NCBI RefSeq assembly: GCF_002487355.1
Contig: NZ_NTMG01000085.1
Location: forward strand, 1 to 64,000
Origin: Candidatus Methanoperedens sp. BLZ2
Lineage (GTDB): Archaea > Halobacteriota > Methanosarcinia > Methanosarcinales > Methanoperedenaceae
Direction: 5' to 3'
DNA length: 64,000 bases
The position numbers were made by a program, and so were the translations under genes. The notes below the pieces were generated by a model. It did no database searches. It was given only the letters and a program-made list of their open reading frames with translations, and had not been told where the DNA came from. Below are positions 1-8,800 of the stretch, piece by piece (within the stretch, counting starts at the first letter, position 1; each line of letters starts with the position of its first letter).

Positions 1-56
1 TCAGCATTATCAGATATATTCTTGATGTTAGCGGTGTGAAAGTATTATCTAAAGGC

Positions 57-103
57 GGGGTACGCTTCCTCCCCGGAATGAATTCCGGGGCATCCGCTAC
101 CCC
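57..103. repeat. Nested inverted repeat (hairpin)
   Basis: An inner perfect 9-bp inverted repeat (CCCCGGAAT / ATTCCGGGG, loop GA, 71-90) sits inside an outer 6-bp repeat (GGGGTA 57-62 / TACCCC 98-103). It lies just upstream of the fwdB remnant. It could be the end of a mobile element or a decayed terminator; the sequence does not decide. Confidence 0.6.
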
Positions 104-213
104 TGAACCCCGGAGGACAAAGTGACAGGTTTGAACCAGGCTGCACCCGATATTTGTATTCATTCAAATTATGGCAATCCTTTCAAAATGGATGCAGGAA
201 ATAAAATCCCTAG

Positions 214-489
214 TCTGCTGACCTTGTTTCTCACTTCCCTGCTACATGCGCCGAATACTTGAAGGAGATACCCATGGCATGCCTTGATATTGCTCCATGC
301 CCGACCACGCTTGCTTCTGATGTCGTATTGCCCGGCGTTATCGATGCCATGGAATGCGACGGTACATTCTACAGGCTGGATGATGTGCCTGTGTATTTCC
401 AGCCGTTCACGAAATCGCCTTTCGGGTTCACGCAGAGTAATGAGGATACGATGAAACAGTTATTTGAGAGGATAAAGCGTTTGAGATAA
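214..489 (+). pseudogene. fwdB: 3' remnant of formylmethanofuran dehydrogenase subunit B
   Basis: About 91 codons are open after an in-frame TAG at 211-213 and end at TGA. The translation matches my memory of the C-terminal region of FwdB/FmdB: ADLVSHFPA, IDIAPCPTT-like (here LDIAPCPTTLASD), VVLPGVIDAMECDGTFYRL, and the closing SNEDTMKQLFERIK. FwdB is the molybdopterin/tungstopterin subunit that carries out the formylmethanofuran/CO2 step of the methane pathway and is usually over 400 residues, so only about a fifth is left. There is no plausible start codon with a ribosome binding site and the upstream frame is closed by stops. The fragment is followed by hairpin DNA and a broken transposase, so it looks like debris moved or cut by transposition. 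The match is by recollection of the family, not by alignment. Confidence 0.62.
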
Positions 490-493
490 ACAG

Positions 494-551
494 CGAACTG
501 ATACGAACTCGAAACGAACTCTGGTTTAGTTGTAGGTTGTTCTCGAGTTCG
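494..551. repeat. Inverted repeat sharing a 17-mer with position 62187
   Basis: Arms CGAACTCGA (504-512) and TCGAGTTCG (543-551) form a perfect 9-bp inverted repeat. The left side begins with the 17-mer CGAACTGATACGAACTC (494-510), which recurs exactly at 62187-62203 inside another hairpin. It follows the fwdB remnant directly and may be a mobile-element end or a terminator family. Confidence 0.6.
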
Positions 552-729
552 TTGACGACATGTTAATGCCTCTCTACTATCCTTTTTTGGGTGGCGTGGT
601 ACGGTCCGAGAATTAACATGGCCAATAACGGCCGATTCGTTGACTGGACCACTTCCGCGCAGCTGTCGTTATGCAAAAGGAACGTGCGAATGGCTGTATG
701 CTGCGATACACCACAAAGGAGGCAATACA

Positions 730-1550
730 ATGGAGGAAAAATATGTAGGGATCGATATCCATAGAGACTATGGAGTAGCTTGTGTCCAGGATATCAAAGG
801 AAAGATAGTCGATGAGTTTCGGTTTGGAAACGATATAGAAGGAATAAACAAAGTCAAAGATAAGTTAGGTGGAAGAAAAACGCATATTGCAGTTGAATCC
901 ACCGGGAACATGTGGATCGTATTTTGGGACAAACTTGAAGAGAATGAATCTGATCTTCATCTAGTCCATCCCCTCAAGACAAAAGCTATAGCATCGAACA
1001 AACTAAAAAACGACAAACTTGATGCAAAAATGCTTGCAAAATTGTTAAGAGGTGATATGTTGGTATGCTCTTATTTTCCTCCTCGCGATGTGCGGGATGA
1101 GCGAGAAACAGTCAGGCTCAGAGCTTCAATTATATCAGAAAGCTGGAATTGAGTTTCTCAACACTCTGGAGCTTAGACCTGTCGATATGTCTGCTATCAA
1201 GAGCTATCTGGAGACATTGAAAACCCTGAATACCCAGATCGAGTTGATGAACAGCCAGATAGCAAATAAGGATAGTGAGGATGTCAAACTGCTCATGTCA
1301 ATTCCAGGGATTGATTATTATAGCGCTGTTCTCATACAGATGGATACTTGTGCAGTGTGCTCACATTTCTGTAAGAAGCAATTCTAAAATCAATGAATTC
1401 TATAGCAAAATCGCCAAAAGAAGAAGCGATAATAAAGCAGTTGTGGCAGTTGCCCGAAAACTTGTGAAGATAATATATGCTGTACTTTCCTCCAGAAATC
1501 CTTCACTCTATGGTGATAAGATAAAGACTGAAAAAAGATCAAACGGATGA
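730..1550 (+). pseudogene. IS110-family transposase, frameshifted and internally deleted
   Basis: The start at ATG 730 is set by AAAGGAGG at 716-723. The first frame encodes an IS110-type DEDD (RuvC-like) domain: GIDIH near residue 8, AVEST, and NDKLDAKMLAKLL. It breaks near 1110-1150. The reading continues in a second frame with a helical section and SIPGIDYYSA (start of the Transposase_20 region, to about 1340). It then moves to a third frame with FYSKIAKRRSDNKAVVAVARK, ending at TGA 1550. The whole is about 270 codons where intact IS110 transposases have 320-400, so parts of the linker and of the C-terminal domain are missing. IS110 elements lack terminal inverted repeats, so the element ends cannot be read here. 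It must be non-functional. Confidence 0.85.
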
Positions 1551-1602
1551 AGAAAATAGCAGAAAGAACCACTTGAATTTAAATTAACCACGCTTATAAA
1601 AA

Positions 1603-1649
1603 GAGGCTATTTTCCATCAAAAATAGCTTCAGCGCCGCAGCTTCGCTGC
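1603..1649. repeat. Two small hairpins downstream of the transposase remnant
   Basis: GCTATTTT (1606-1613) pairs with AAAATAGC (1620-1627), extended by G-C, A-T and G-T pairs outside. A second hairpin GCAGC-TTC-GCTGC lies at 1637-1649. They may be the IS end or a terminator. The rest of 1551-1843 is AT-rich with no gene. Confidence 0.5.
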
Positions 1650-1843
1650 AGTGGGTATGTGTATACAGACGATAAAATATATTAGCTAGCGGCATCATAT
1701 TGGTATTTGCCCAGCCAAGGTTAGAAGGTGAGCATTAACATGGCTGTTAATTTTTTTCATATCAGATCGCAAAGATAATTTGAATTGTTTGGTTTTTAAC
1801 TATAATAAATAGTTGAATCGTGATTAGTATAATCGTGTTTCAA

Positions 1844-3016
1844 CTATTTCACAGACACTATCTTCACAATATCCCCATTCTTCAGCTCGTGTTTCTCCCC
1901 AAGCCTCATCTTGGTGCGCGCATCGACTGCATGGAGGAAACTCTTTCCGATGTCCGTATGTATCATGAAGGCAAGGTCTTTTGGCGTACTGCCTTTTTTC
2001 ATAATGAATGCATCGGGAAGTATTGTTCCTTTCTTATCTGTGAACCTGTTCTCATCTTCAACCGGATAAACAACGATCAGTTCAAGAAGCTTAAAAACCG
2101 TTTCATTGATGCATTTCTGGATACCTGTGCCGCCATTCTTCTTCAAAAGCAGCCGGATTTTTGATAACGCTTCTTTCTGGGCGCTGGTTAGGTTTGGTGA
2201 TTCAACAAAATCAGCATCTCCGGGAATGTATTTTATGGCGCCGCTCTTATCTGCAAGGCGCAGCACAACTTCTGTTGCTCCGCTTACCGGGATAGCTCCC
2301 TTTTTCAAAAGGCGCTCGATATTTTCCTGTGAAGCGATATCTATTTTATTGGCTGCAATTATAAATGGCTTACTTTCAGCCCGGAGCATATCTGATAGCT
2401 CGATTATCTGCTCTTCTGTCCAGACCTGGGGCTTATCGCGCGGCAGTCTCATCCTTGAAAGAATGGTCCTGACATGTGCTTCTGTTATTCCTGCGCCTTC
2501 AAGCTGTGATGCGATAGTCTCTTCGATCTTTAGTCCTTCTGCATTTACCTTTCTTGAAAGCCTCTCCCAGTTGCGCTTCAGGATGCCTGCCATCCACATG
2601 GTTATCTCATGCGGAAGGAATTCTATATCTCCAAGCGGGTCATGCGAACCCACTGTAACGGGATTACCTTCGATATCAGTGCCGCCGGATGCATCTATTA
2701 CATGGATTATGGCCTTTGCCTGCCTGAGATTATCAAGAAATTCATTGCCAAGTCCCCGTCCTTTATGGGCATCAGGCACAAGACCCGCCACATCGATCAT
2801 TTCAACCGGCACGAACCTCGCACCTTCCCTGCAATTACCGCAATCAAGTTTCAATTCCCTGCATGGGCATACAGTCCTCACATATGCCACGCCATGATTC
2901 GCATCGATAGTGGTAAAAGGATAGTTCGCTATCTCAACATTCGCAAGGGTTGCAGCTTTAAAAAATGTTGATTTTCCTGAGTTTGGTTTCCCGGCAAGAG
3001 CTATTGAAATGGACAT
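1844..3016 (-). CDS. YchF/Obg-like GTP-binding protein with TGS domain
   Basis: A 390-residue P-loop GTPase of the Obg/YchF group (COG0012-like). G1 is GKPNSGKST near residues 9-17, G3 is DVAGLVPDAHKGRG near 75, G4 is ANKID near 220, and a TGS-type C-terminal domain occupies about 310-390 (IHTDIGKSFLHAVDART). A cysteine cluster CPCRELKLDCGNC lies between G1 and G3, as in the archaeal form of this family. Members bind ATP or GTP and associate with ribosomes or translation factors; the exact archaeal role is not settled. It is the last gene of a minus-strand block and is separated from the roadblock gene by about 40 bases. Full length. Confidence 0.88.
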   Translation of the reverse strand: MSISIALAGKPNSGKSTFFKAATLANVEIANYPFTTIDANHGVAYVRTVCPCRELKLDCGNCREGARFVPVEMIDVAGLVPDAHKGRGLGNEFLDNLRQAKAIIHVIDASGGTDIEGNPVTVGSHDPLGDIEFLPHEITMWMAGILKRNWERLSRKVNAEGLKIEETIASQLEGAGITEAHVRTILSRMRLPRDKPQVWTEEQIIELSDMLRAESKPFIIAANKIDIASQENIERLLKKGAIPVSGATEVVLRLADKSGAIKYIPGDADFVESPNLTSAQKEALSKIRLLLKKNGGTGIQKCINETVFKLLELIVVYPVEDENRFTDKKGTILPDAFIMKKGSTPKDLAFMIHTDIGKSFLHAVDARTKMRLGEKHELKNGDIVKIVSVK

Positions 3017-3057
3017 GCTGCTAATACATATCTTTTGAACTTAACTTTTATGTATAT

Positions 3058-3423
3058 TTAAAGGATTTCCTTAATTTTTCCTGCTGTCTTTTCAATTTCT
3101 TTTATGATGGGATCAAGATTTGCGTTATTCGTCGCCATAACTGATATTAACGCTTTTGAACCTGCTGATGTTGTGATCAGCTTTCCGCCATTATAATCTA
3201 CTATCACACGATTGGGATTGACTTTTTCAAGCTTATTAGTGGCCGTTTCAGCAGCACGCAGCATGTTTGCTGACATCAGGGTAAGCATTTCCGATCCTTC
3301 GGTTGCATGTTCACCGATAAGATAACCATCACGACCTGCTAATGCGATCATTTTCACACCATTCATTTTCTTCAGGTCTAATAGAACCTTATTATATACA
3401 TCCGACATTTTTTTTTCTGTCAT
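3058..3423 (-). CDS. Roadblock/LC7-domain protein
   Basis: A 121-residue single-domain protein with the roadblock/LC7 pattern: an amphipathic N-terminal helix, the strand VKMIALAGRDGYLIGEH, the helix LMSANMLRAAETATNKL, then the strands NRVIVDYNGGKLITTSA and KALISVMATNN. In archaea and bacteria such proteins (MglB-like) often regulate small GTPases or act as dimeric scaffolds. The start at 3423 is supported by AGGTG about 8 bases upstream on the minus strand; an internal Met at residue 6 is the alternative. The adjacent GTPase gene makes a regulator/GTPase pairing tempting, but YchF is not a known roadblock partner, so this is inference only. Confidence 0.82.
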   Translation of the reverse strand: MTEKKMSDVYNKVLLDLKKMNGVKMIALAGRDGYLIGEHATEGSEMLTLMSANMLRAAETATNKLEKVNPNRVIVDYNGGKLITTSAGSKALISVMATNNANLDPIIKEIEKTAGKIKEIL

Positions 3424-3550
3424 ATATTACACCTATCATATATTACACTAATAAAGCATGCACGTGTGATATTATAATTCTTTCGGGTATGTCTAAAAAT
3501 ATCCGTTTTTCAAAATCTATTTCTTGAGACATGGTATGTCACAAAAATAA

Positions 3551-4594
3551 TCAGGTATGTACCTTGACCTCATTAAGGAGGAATGGAGGATAAAAAACCC
3601 CATTTTCTGTGATAAGAGCAGTCACATTCTCCATTGGAGTTGCGTCAAAGGCCGGATTATAAACATTTACCCCGAGTGGAGCTATCTGGTGATTCCCAAA
3701 ATATTTCAGTTCTTCAGGTTTTCTTAATTCGATCTCGATTTCATCTTCAAACCGTTCAAAATCAAATGTTGAAACAGGCGCTGCAACATAAAATGGCACC
3801 TGGTGCTCTTTTGCAATGACCGAATGTGTATATGTTCCGATCTTATTGAACACGGCATCCTGGGTGATCCTGTCTGCGCCCACAATGACTTTATCAACCA
3901 TTCCTTTTCTCATCACATGACCTGACATGCTGTCTGTGATTAGCGTTACCGGAATTTTGTCCTCCATTAATTCCCATGTTGTTATCCGGCTTCCCTGGTT
4001 TAGAGGTCGTGTCTCGCAGGAAATAACTTTTATATCTTTTCCCTGGGCGCGGGCAGAACGGATAACTCCAAGGGCAGTTCCCCAGTCCACACAGGCAAGC
4101 CTTCCCGCGTTGCAGTGTGTCATGACAGTATCCCCATCTTCAAGGAGCGTAGCGCCATGCTCCCCAAGCTGCATGTTCTTTTCCACATCCTCATCAGCTA
4201 TTGCTTTTGCCTCATCAAGCGCGAACATCCTTACTTCTTTGATATTCTTTGCATCCTCTAAAGCCCCCAATACGCGTTTTACTCCCCATGAAAGGTTTAC
4301 TGCTGTGGGTCTTGTGGCGATTATAGTATTTGCGGCATCCTGGATGTCATCTATTGATCTGTCCAATGAGCTGGCATTGCTTCGAAATGCAGCAAGAGCA
4401 ACACCAAAACCTCCGGCAGCCCCGAGTGCAGGCGCGCCGCGGACGCGAAGGGATTTTATTGCTTCGCATAATGTATCTATTGTAGAGCATTCGATGACTT
4501 TATATTCCGCAGGCAGAAGGGTCTGGTCTATCATCGTAATATTGTTGTTATTTTTATTCCAGTCTATTGTTCTCATTGAAATCGTATTTATCAT
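3551..4594 (-). CDS. mtnA: S-methyl-5-thioribose-1-phosphate isomerase
   Basis: A 347-residue eIF2B/MtnA-family sugar-phosphate isomerase. It has RVRGAPALGAAGGFG near 51-64, THCNAGRLAC with the expected catalytic Cys161, RPLNQGSRIT, and GADRI with Asp241. These residues correspond to the Cys160/Asp240 pair known for bacterial MtnA, which favours MtnA over the archaeal ribose-1,5-bisphosphate isomerases. It converts 5-methylthioribose-1-phosphate to the ribulose form in methionine salvage or related 5'-deoxynucleoside recycling. ATG codons at 4594 and 4576 both fit. No Shine-Dalgarno is visible and a TATA-like run (4600-4610) lies about 29 bases from 4576, so a leaderless start at 4576 (MRTIDWN) is quite possible. 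Confidence 0.9.
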   Translation of the reverse strand: MINTISMRTIDWNKNNNNITMIDQTLLPAEYKVIECSTIDTLCEAIKSLRVRGAPALGAAGGFGVALAAFRSNASSLDRSIDDIQDAANTIIATRPTAVNLSWGVKRVLGALEDAKNIKEVRMFALDEAKAIADEDVEKNMQLGEHGATLLEDGDTVMTHCNAGRLACVDWGTALGVIRSARAQGKDIKVISCETRPLNQGSRITTWELMEDKIPVTLITDSMSGHVMRKGMVDKVIVGADRITQDAVFNKIGTYTHSVIAKEHQVPFYVAAPVSTFDFERFEDEIEIELRKPEELKYFGNHQIAPLGVNVYNPAFDATPMENVTALITENGVFYPPFLLNEVKVHT

Positions 4595-4623
4595 TCGTGT
4601 TTAAATAAATTGCTTTTAAAGTG

Positions 4624-5475
4624 CTAATAAGACTGTATCCGATTCGATAACTCAAGAATAATATCTGCTGCTCTCTGCGATCCTTTCATTTCCCGTGCAT
4701 TGTCAGAAAATAACTTCGCTTTTTCCTTGAATCTATTTTCATTCAAAAGAAGTTTTATCTTTTCATAGAGAATTTCGCCGTTAAAGGATTCGTAATCCAG
4801 GGTTTCGCACATCCCTAATTCTTTCATCCTTTTTGCATTATATTCCTGCTCGACATGATCTTTTATCGGAATAATAAGGGCTGGTTTTCCAAGTGTCAGG
4901 ATTTCCATGGCGGTGCTGTGACCTGCCTGTGCAATAACAAGCTCTGCTGCTGCTATATACGGAGATGGATCTTCACAGAACCCCACAACGGTTGTGTTTT
5001 TTGGTATATTGTCGCTTTTGAATTTGGCAAATATAAGCCCGATAAGGTTCAACAGGAATTTGCTTTCCTTGAAAAAAGACTCAATGCTTGTCTGGTTGGA
5101 TATTATAATGCAGGGCAACCCGAGTTTGAAGGCTGCAAAAACTGAGGCGCCCCTGCCATCTGCAACCATGCATGTTGCAGAAAAATCCTCCATGATCTTT
5201 TTTTCCCGGGATATTATTCTTGAATAATGAAGTACTGAATTTGTGCTTTGTGAAATTGTAGCTTTGAGGTCAAAGGCTCCATCTTTTGCCGTCATTTCGA
5301 ATTCTTTTTCAATTTTAATGCAATCAAAACTCTTTTTCAGGCGATCCAGTGCATAACCATAACTCCCCATGAGAACATTGGCCCCGGAGCTTTTAAGTTT
5401 CGCAGCTATTGCCATATCCCTGCTTGAATGACCATAACCTTCCCCACATATTGAAAAATAAATATTGTGAACCAT
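4624..5475 (-). CDS. MurG/UGT-like glycosyltransferase
   Basis: A 283-residue GT-B type glycosyltransferase. The N-terminal ICGEGYGHSSRDMAIAAKL is the typical glycine/histidine loop. The C-terminal half has AQAGHSTAMEILTLGKPALIIP and DHVEQEYNAKRM, the nucleotide-sugar binding signature of the Glyco_tran_28_C/MurG fold. It is shorter than most family members (about 350), although both halves are recognisable. The substrate cannot be read. It lies upstream of mtnA in the same direction. With so many sequon-rich surface proteins in this window it could serve surface glycosylation, but that is inference. A TATA-like run at about 5497-5508 lies roughly 27 bases upstream of the ATG, which suggests a leaderless or short-leader mRNA. 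Confidence 0.78.
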   Translation of the reverse strand: MVHNIYFSICGEGYGHSSRDMAIAAKLKSSGANVLMGSYGYALDRLKKSFDCIKIEKEFEMTAKDGAFDLKATISQSTNSVLHYSRIISREKKIMEDFSATCMVADGRGASVFAAFKLGLPCIIISNQTSIESFFKESKFLLNLIGLIFAKFKSDNIPKNTTVVGFCEDPSPYIAAAELVIAQAGHSTAMEILTLGKPALIIPIKDHVEQEYNAKRMKELGMCETLDYESFNGEILYEKIKLLLNENRFKEKAKLFSDNAREMKGSQRAADIILELSNRIQSY

Positions 5476-5819
5476 ATATTCTTAGATTCGGATTTGATGT
5501 ATATAAATATCACCAACCACGGTTGCTATTTCCGATTATCGGGTATGATTTAAGGGTGCGAGCTTTCCGGAAGGCGTACAATCCGCCTGCTCTGATTATC
5601 ATGATGCTCATTTTTATTTCAATTAAAAAATTAAATCAATAGTTTTAAATAGAATCATAGCATCAAAATCTTTTGGCTGCTTCATTTAAAAGATGTTGGG
5701 GGGCCATTTTCAATGGATAGGTGGTAATATGATATTTGATAATCACATTTTGAAAGGGTACACCCTTCGAATCGCGGTTGGAATAACGGCGTTTGCATTG
5801 GCGGCGGGGGAGAGATAGT
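5476..5819. other. Divergent intergenic region, no gene seen
   Basis: 344 bases between the divergent glycosyltransferase and protease genes. It contains the TATA-like run of the minus-strand gene (5497-5508), the sequence ATTATCATGATG at 5596-5607 that resembles the TATCAT/ATGATA motif upstream of other surface genes, and a TTTAAATA run near 5643 that could serve the protease. GGGGGAGAG just before 5820 is the protease ribosome binding site. No tRNA or convincing small ORF was seen. Confidence 0.5.
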
Positions 5820-8800
5820 ATGACTTATCTGAGAAATAATAATATTAGAATTGGAAGTATATTTTTATTTTGTATTCTTGCGGTAGTTATTATAAATCCC
5901 TCTATAGCTCAGGAGTCTCCTGTAACTCTTAATTCCTCACATGATCCAATATTACGGAATATAAGTCATATTGATAGTCCTGCAGGGTGGGCGAAAACCG
6001 CAAAAATTGAAAAAATCGATGGTGGTAAGACTATTTTGGTCTCCACTGAAATAAACTCTCTTTCCCTAAAACTTAATGATGAAAAAACAAAGGTAAATTT
6101 AACGATCAATGACAATAGAACCGATGAATTCATTGTGAGGATGAACAATAACAAACTCAACATTTACAAAAATTTTATGGATGAACCGGCACAAGCTGGT
6201 CTTTTCTCAAGAAATAATAACCAATCATCAAGAAATAGATTTGATATCACTTCATTAAAATCGGAACATAGGCCTGGAGAATTGCTCGTTAAATATACTA
6301 AGAAATTACCAAAAAAAGATTTTGAGAATTTCTATAAGTCGCAGAATATCACGCTAATAAAGGACTATCCTAAAATCGGATATCATCTAATTAGAGTTGA
6401 TGAGTCAAGACTTGAAAATACTATAGAATCTCTCTCCAGATCTAATAAATTCGAGAATACAGAGCCAAATTATATAGTAAAAGCGCTCAAAACTCCAAAC
6501 GATCCACGTTTTAATAAACTCTGGGCGATGAATAATACTGGCCAGACCGGAGGCATACCTGATGCAGATATAGATGCACTGCAAGCATGGGACATTTCCA
6601 CAGGATCTAAAGAAGTAATTGTTGCAGTAATTGACACTGGTGTTGATTATACTCACGAAGACCTTGCAGGCAATATGTGGACAAATCCTGGAGAAATTCA
6701 GGGTAATGGAATAGACGATGATAATAACGGTTTTGTGGATGATTATTATGGCTGGGACTTTGCATATGACGATAATAACCCCATGGATGTATATTTTCAT
6801 GGCACACATGTCTCAGGGACTATAGGAGGAGCCGGGAACAATGGCAAAGGTGTGGCAGGTGTATCATGGGATGTAAGCATTATGGCTGTAAAATTTATAG
6901 GCGACGATGGTTGGGGTTACACATCAGATGCAATTGAAGCAATTAACTATGCAACCATGATGGGCGCTGATATAATGAGCAACAGCTGGGGAGGAGGAGA
7001 ATACTCATCAGCATTAGAAGCAGCTATCAGAGCTGCGGATGAGGCAGGAATTCTTTTTGTGGCAGCTGCAGGAAATTGGGCAAAAGACACAGACCAATAT
7101 CCAAATTATCCTTCTGGCTACGATGTCCCGAATGTCATATCAATAGCAGCAACAGATAAAAATGATCATCTTGCCGATTTTTCGAATTATGGAGTTCTGA
7201 CCGTCGATCTCGGGGCGCCAGGTGTTGATATTCTCAGTTCAGTCCCAGGTAATTCGTATTCTTTATATAGCGGAACTTCTATGGCCGCACCTCATGTTTC
7301 AGGAGCAGCTGCACTATTAAAAGCATTCAACCCATCACTTACTCATCTTGGAATCAAGAATATCTTAATGAAAAGTGTTGATCCTCTCCCCTCTTTGTAT
7401 GGAAAGACTGTGACTGGAGGACGTTTGAATGTTCAAAAAGCTCTCACTTTCGCTCTAACATACACCACAGTCTGTCCTATTGGCTGTGATTACACAAGTA
7501 TTCAGGCAGCTATCGATGCAGCAAATCCAGGAAACACAATTATCGTGAGAAGTGGGACATACTATGAGAATGTAAATATTTCCAAGCAGTTGATCCTCCG
7601 TGGATTTGGTAGTCCTGTTGTGGATGCCAGGGGTAGTGGAAGTGCGATCAAGCTTTCTGCGGACGGAATTATTCTTGAAGGATTTACAGTGACCGGGGGA
7701 GCCTCTTATCTGGAGGCAGGGATCAAGATCATTTCAAATAATAACACGCTCAGCGGCAATAATGCAAACTCGAACAGTCTTGGGATTTTCCTCGACTCCT
7801 CTAACTACAATAACATAACCAGCAACAACATCTCCAATAGCACTTCAGTTGGAATCAAAGTCTATGACACTTCCACAAATAATACCATCAGCGGCAACAA
7901 AGTTACTAATGGTAATTCTGGAATATTCTTCGTCTACGCCTTTAACACAACCGCCACCAATAACATCATGGAAAACAACCTCTTCAACTTTGGAGTGGGC
8001 GGCAATCTCAGATCTCATTTTGAAGGAAATAATATCTATACAACAAATCTCGCTGACGGAAGACCGGTATATTATGTAAAATATGCAAAAAACACAATCT
8101 ATGGTGTTTCAACAAAAGCAAGCACATTCTACTGTATTTTATGCAATAACGTGACTATCAAAGACCTGGAAATGTCCAATATGGACAAAGGAGTATATTT
8201 CTGGGGAACCAACAACTCTCGACTCCAAAATATAACGGTTAAGCAAAGTGGGTGGGGGATCTTCATTAGAAATTCTTCCAATAACTCGATCAGGGACAGC
8301 AAATTATCAACCAACAATCTACAAGATTATTCTGAAAGAGGTGTCACGATTTATTCTTCAGATGACAATACTCTGACAAATAACACTTTTATTTTGAATA
8401 ATTATGGAATAGAGCTCTTTTCTTCCACCAGAAACACTATCTACAACAATTATTTCAACAATACTAACAATTTTCTGTTCAGTGGCTCGATTTTAAAGAA
8501 CACCTGGAACGTCACTAAAAATTCAGAAACGAACATAATTGGAGGCCCTTATCTTGGAGGGAACTTCTGGGCAAATCCATCAGGGAATGGTTTCAGCCAG
8601 ACCTGTTCGGATAGTAATATTGATGGATTATGTGATTTAAAATATTCGCTCAATACTACCAATGCGGACTACCTGCCGCTTAAATACAAATCTGCTACAG
8701 GAATCACTGTCGTATCTCCAAACGGTGGAGAAAACTGGACTCGAGGCACAACGAAAACTATTAAATGGAATTCAACCGGAAGTCCAGGGGCGTATGTAAA

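Noticed and set aside
2106-2897. 263-codon plus-strand ORF over the YchF-like gene
   Set aside because: Complementary to a well-supported GTPase gene, with Ser/Pro/Ile-rich shadow composition.
6405-6809. Minus-strand ORFs opposite the subtilisin domain
   Set aside because: They cover the catalytic region of a convincing protease on the other strand and have no family features.
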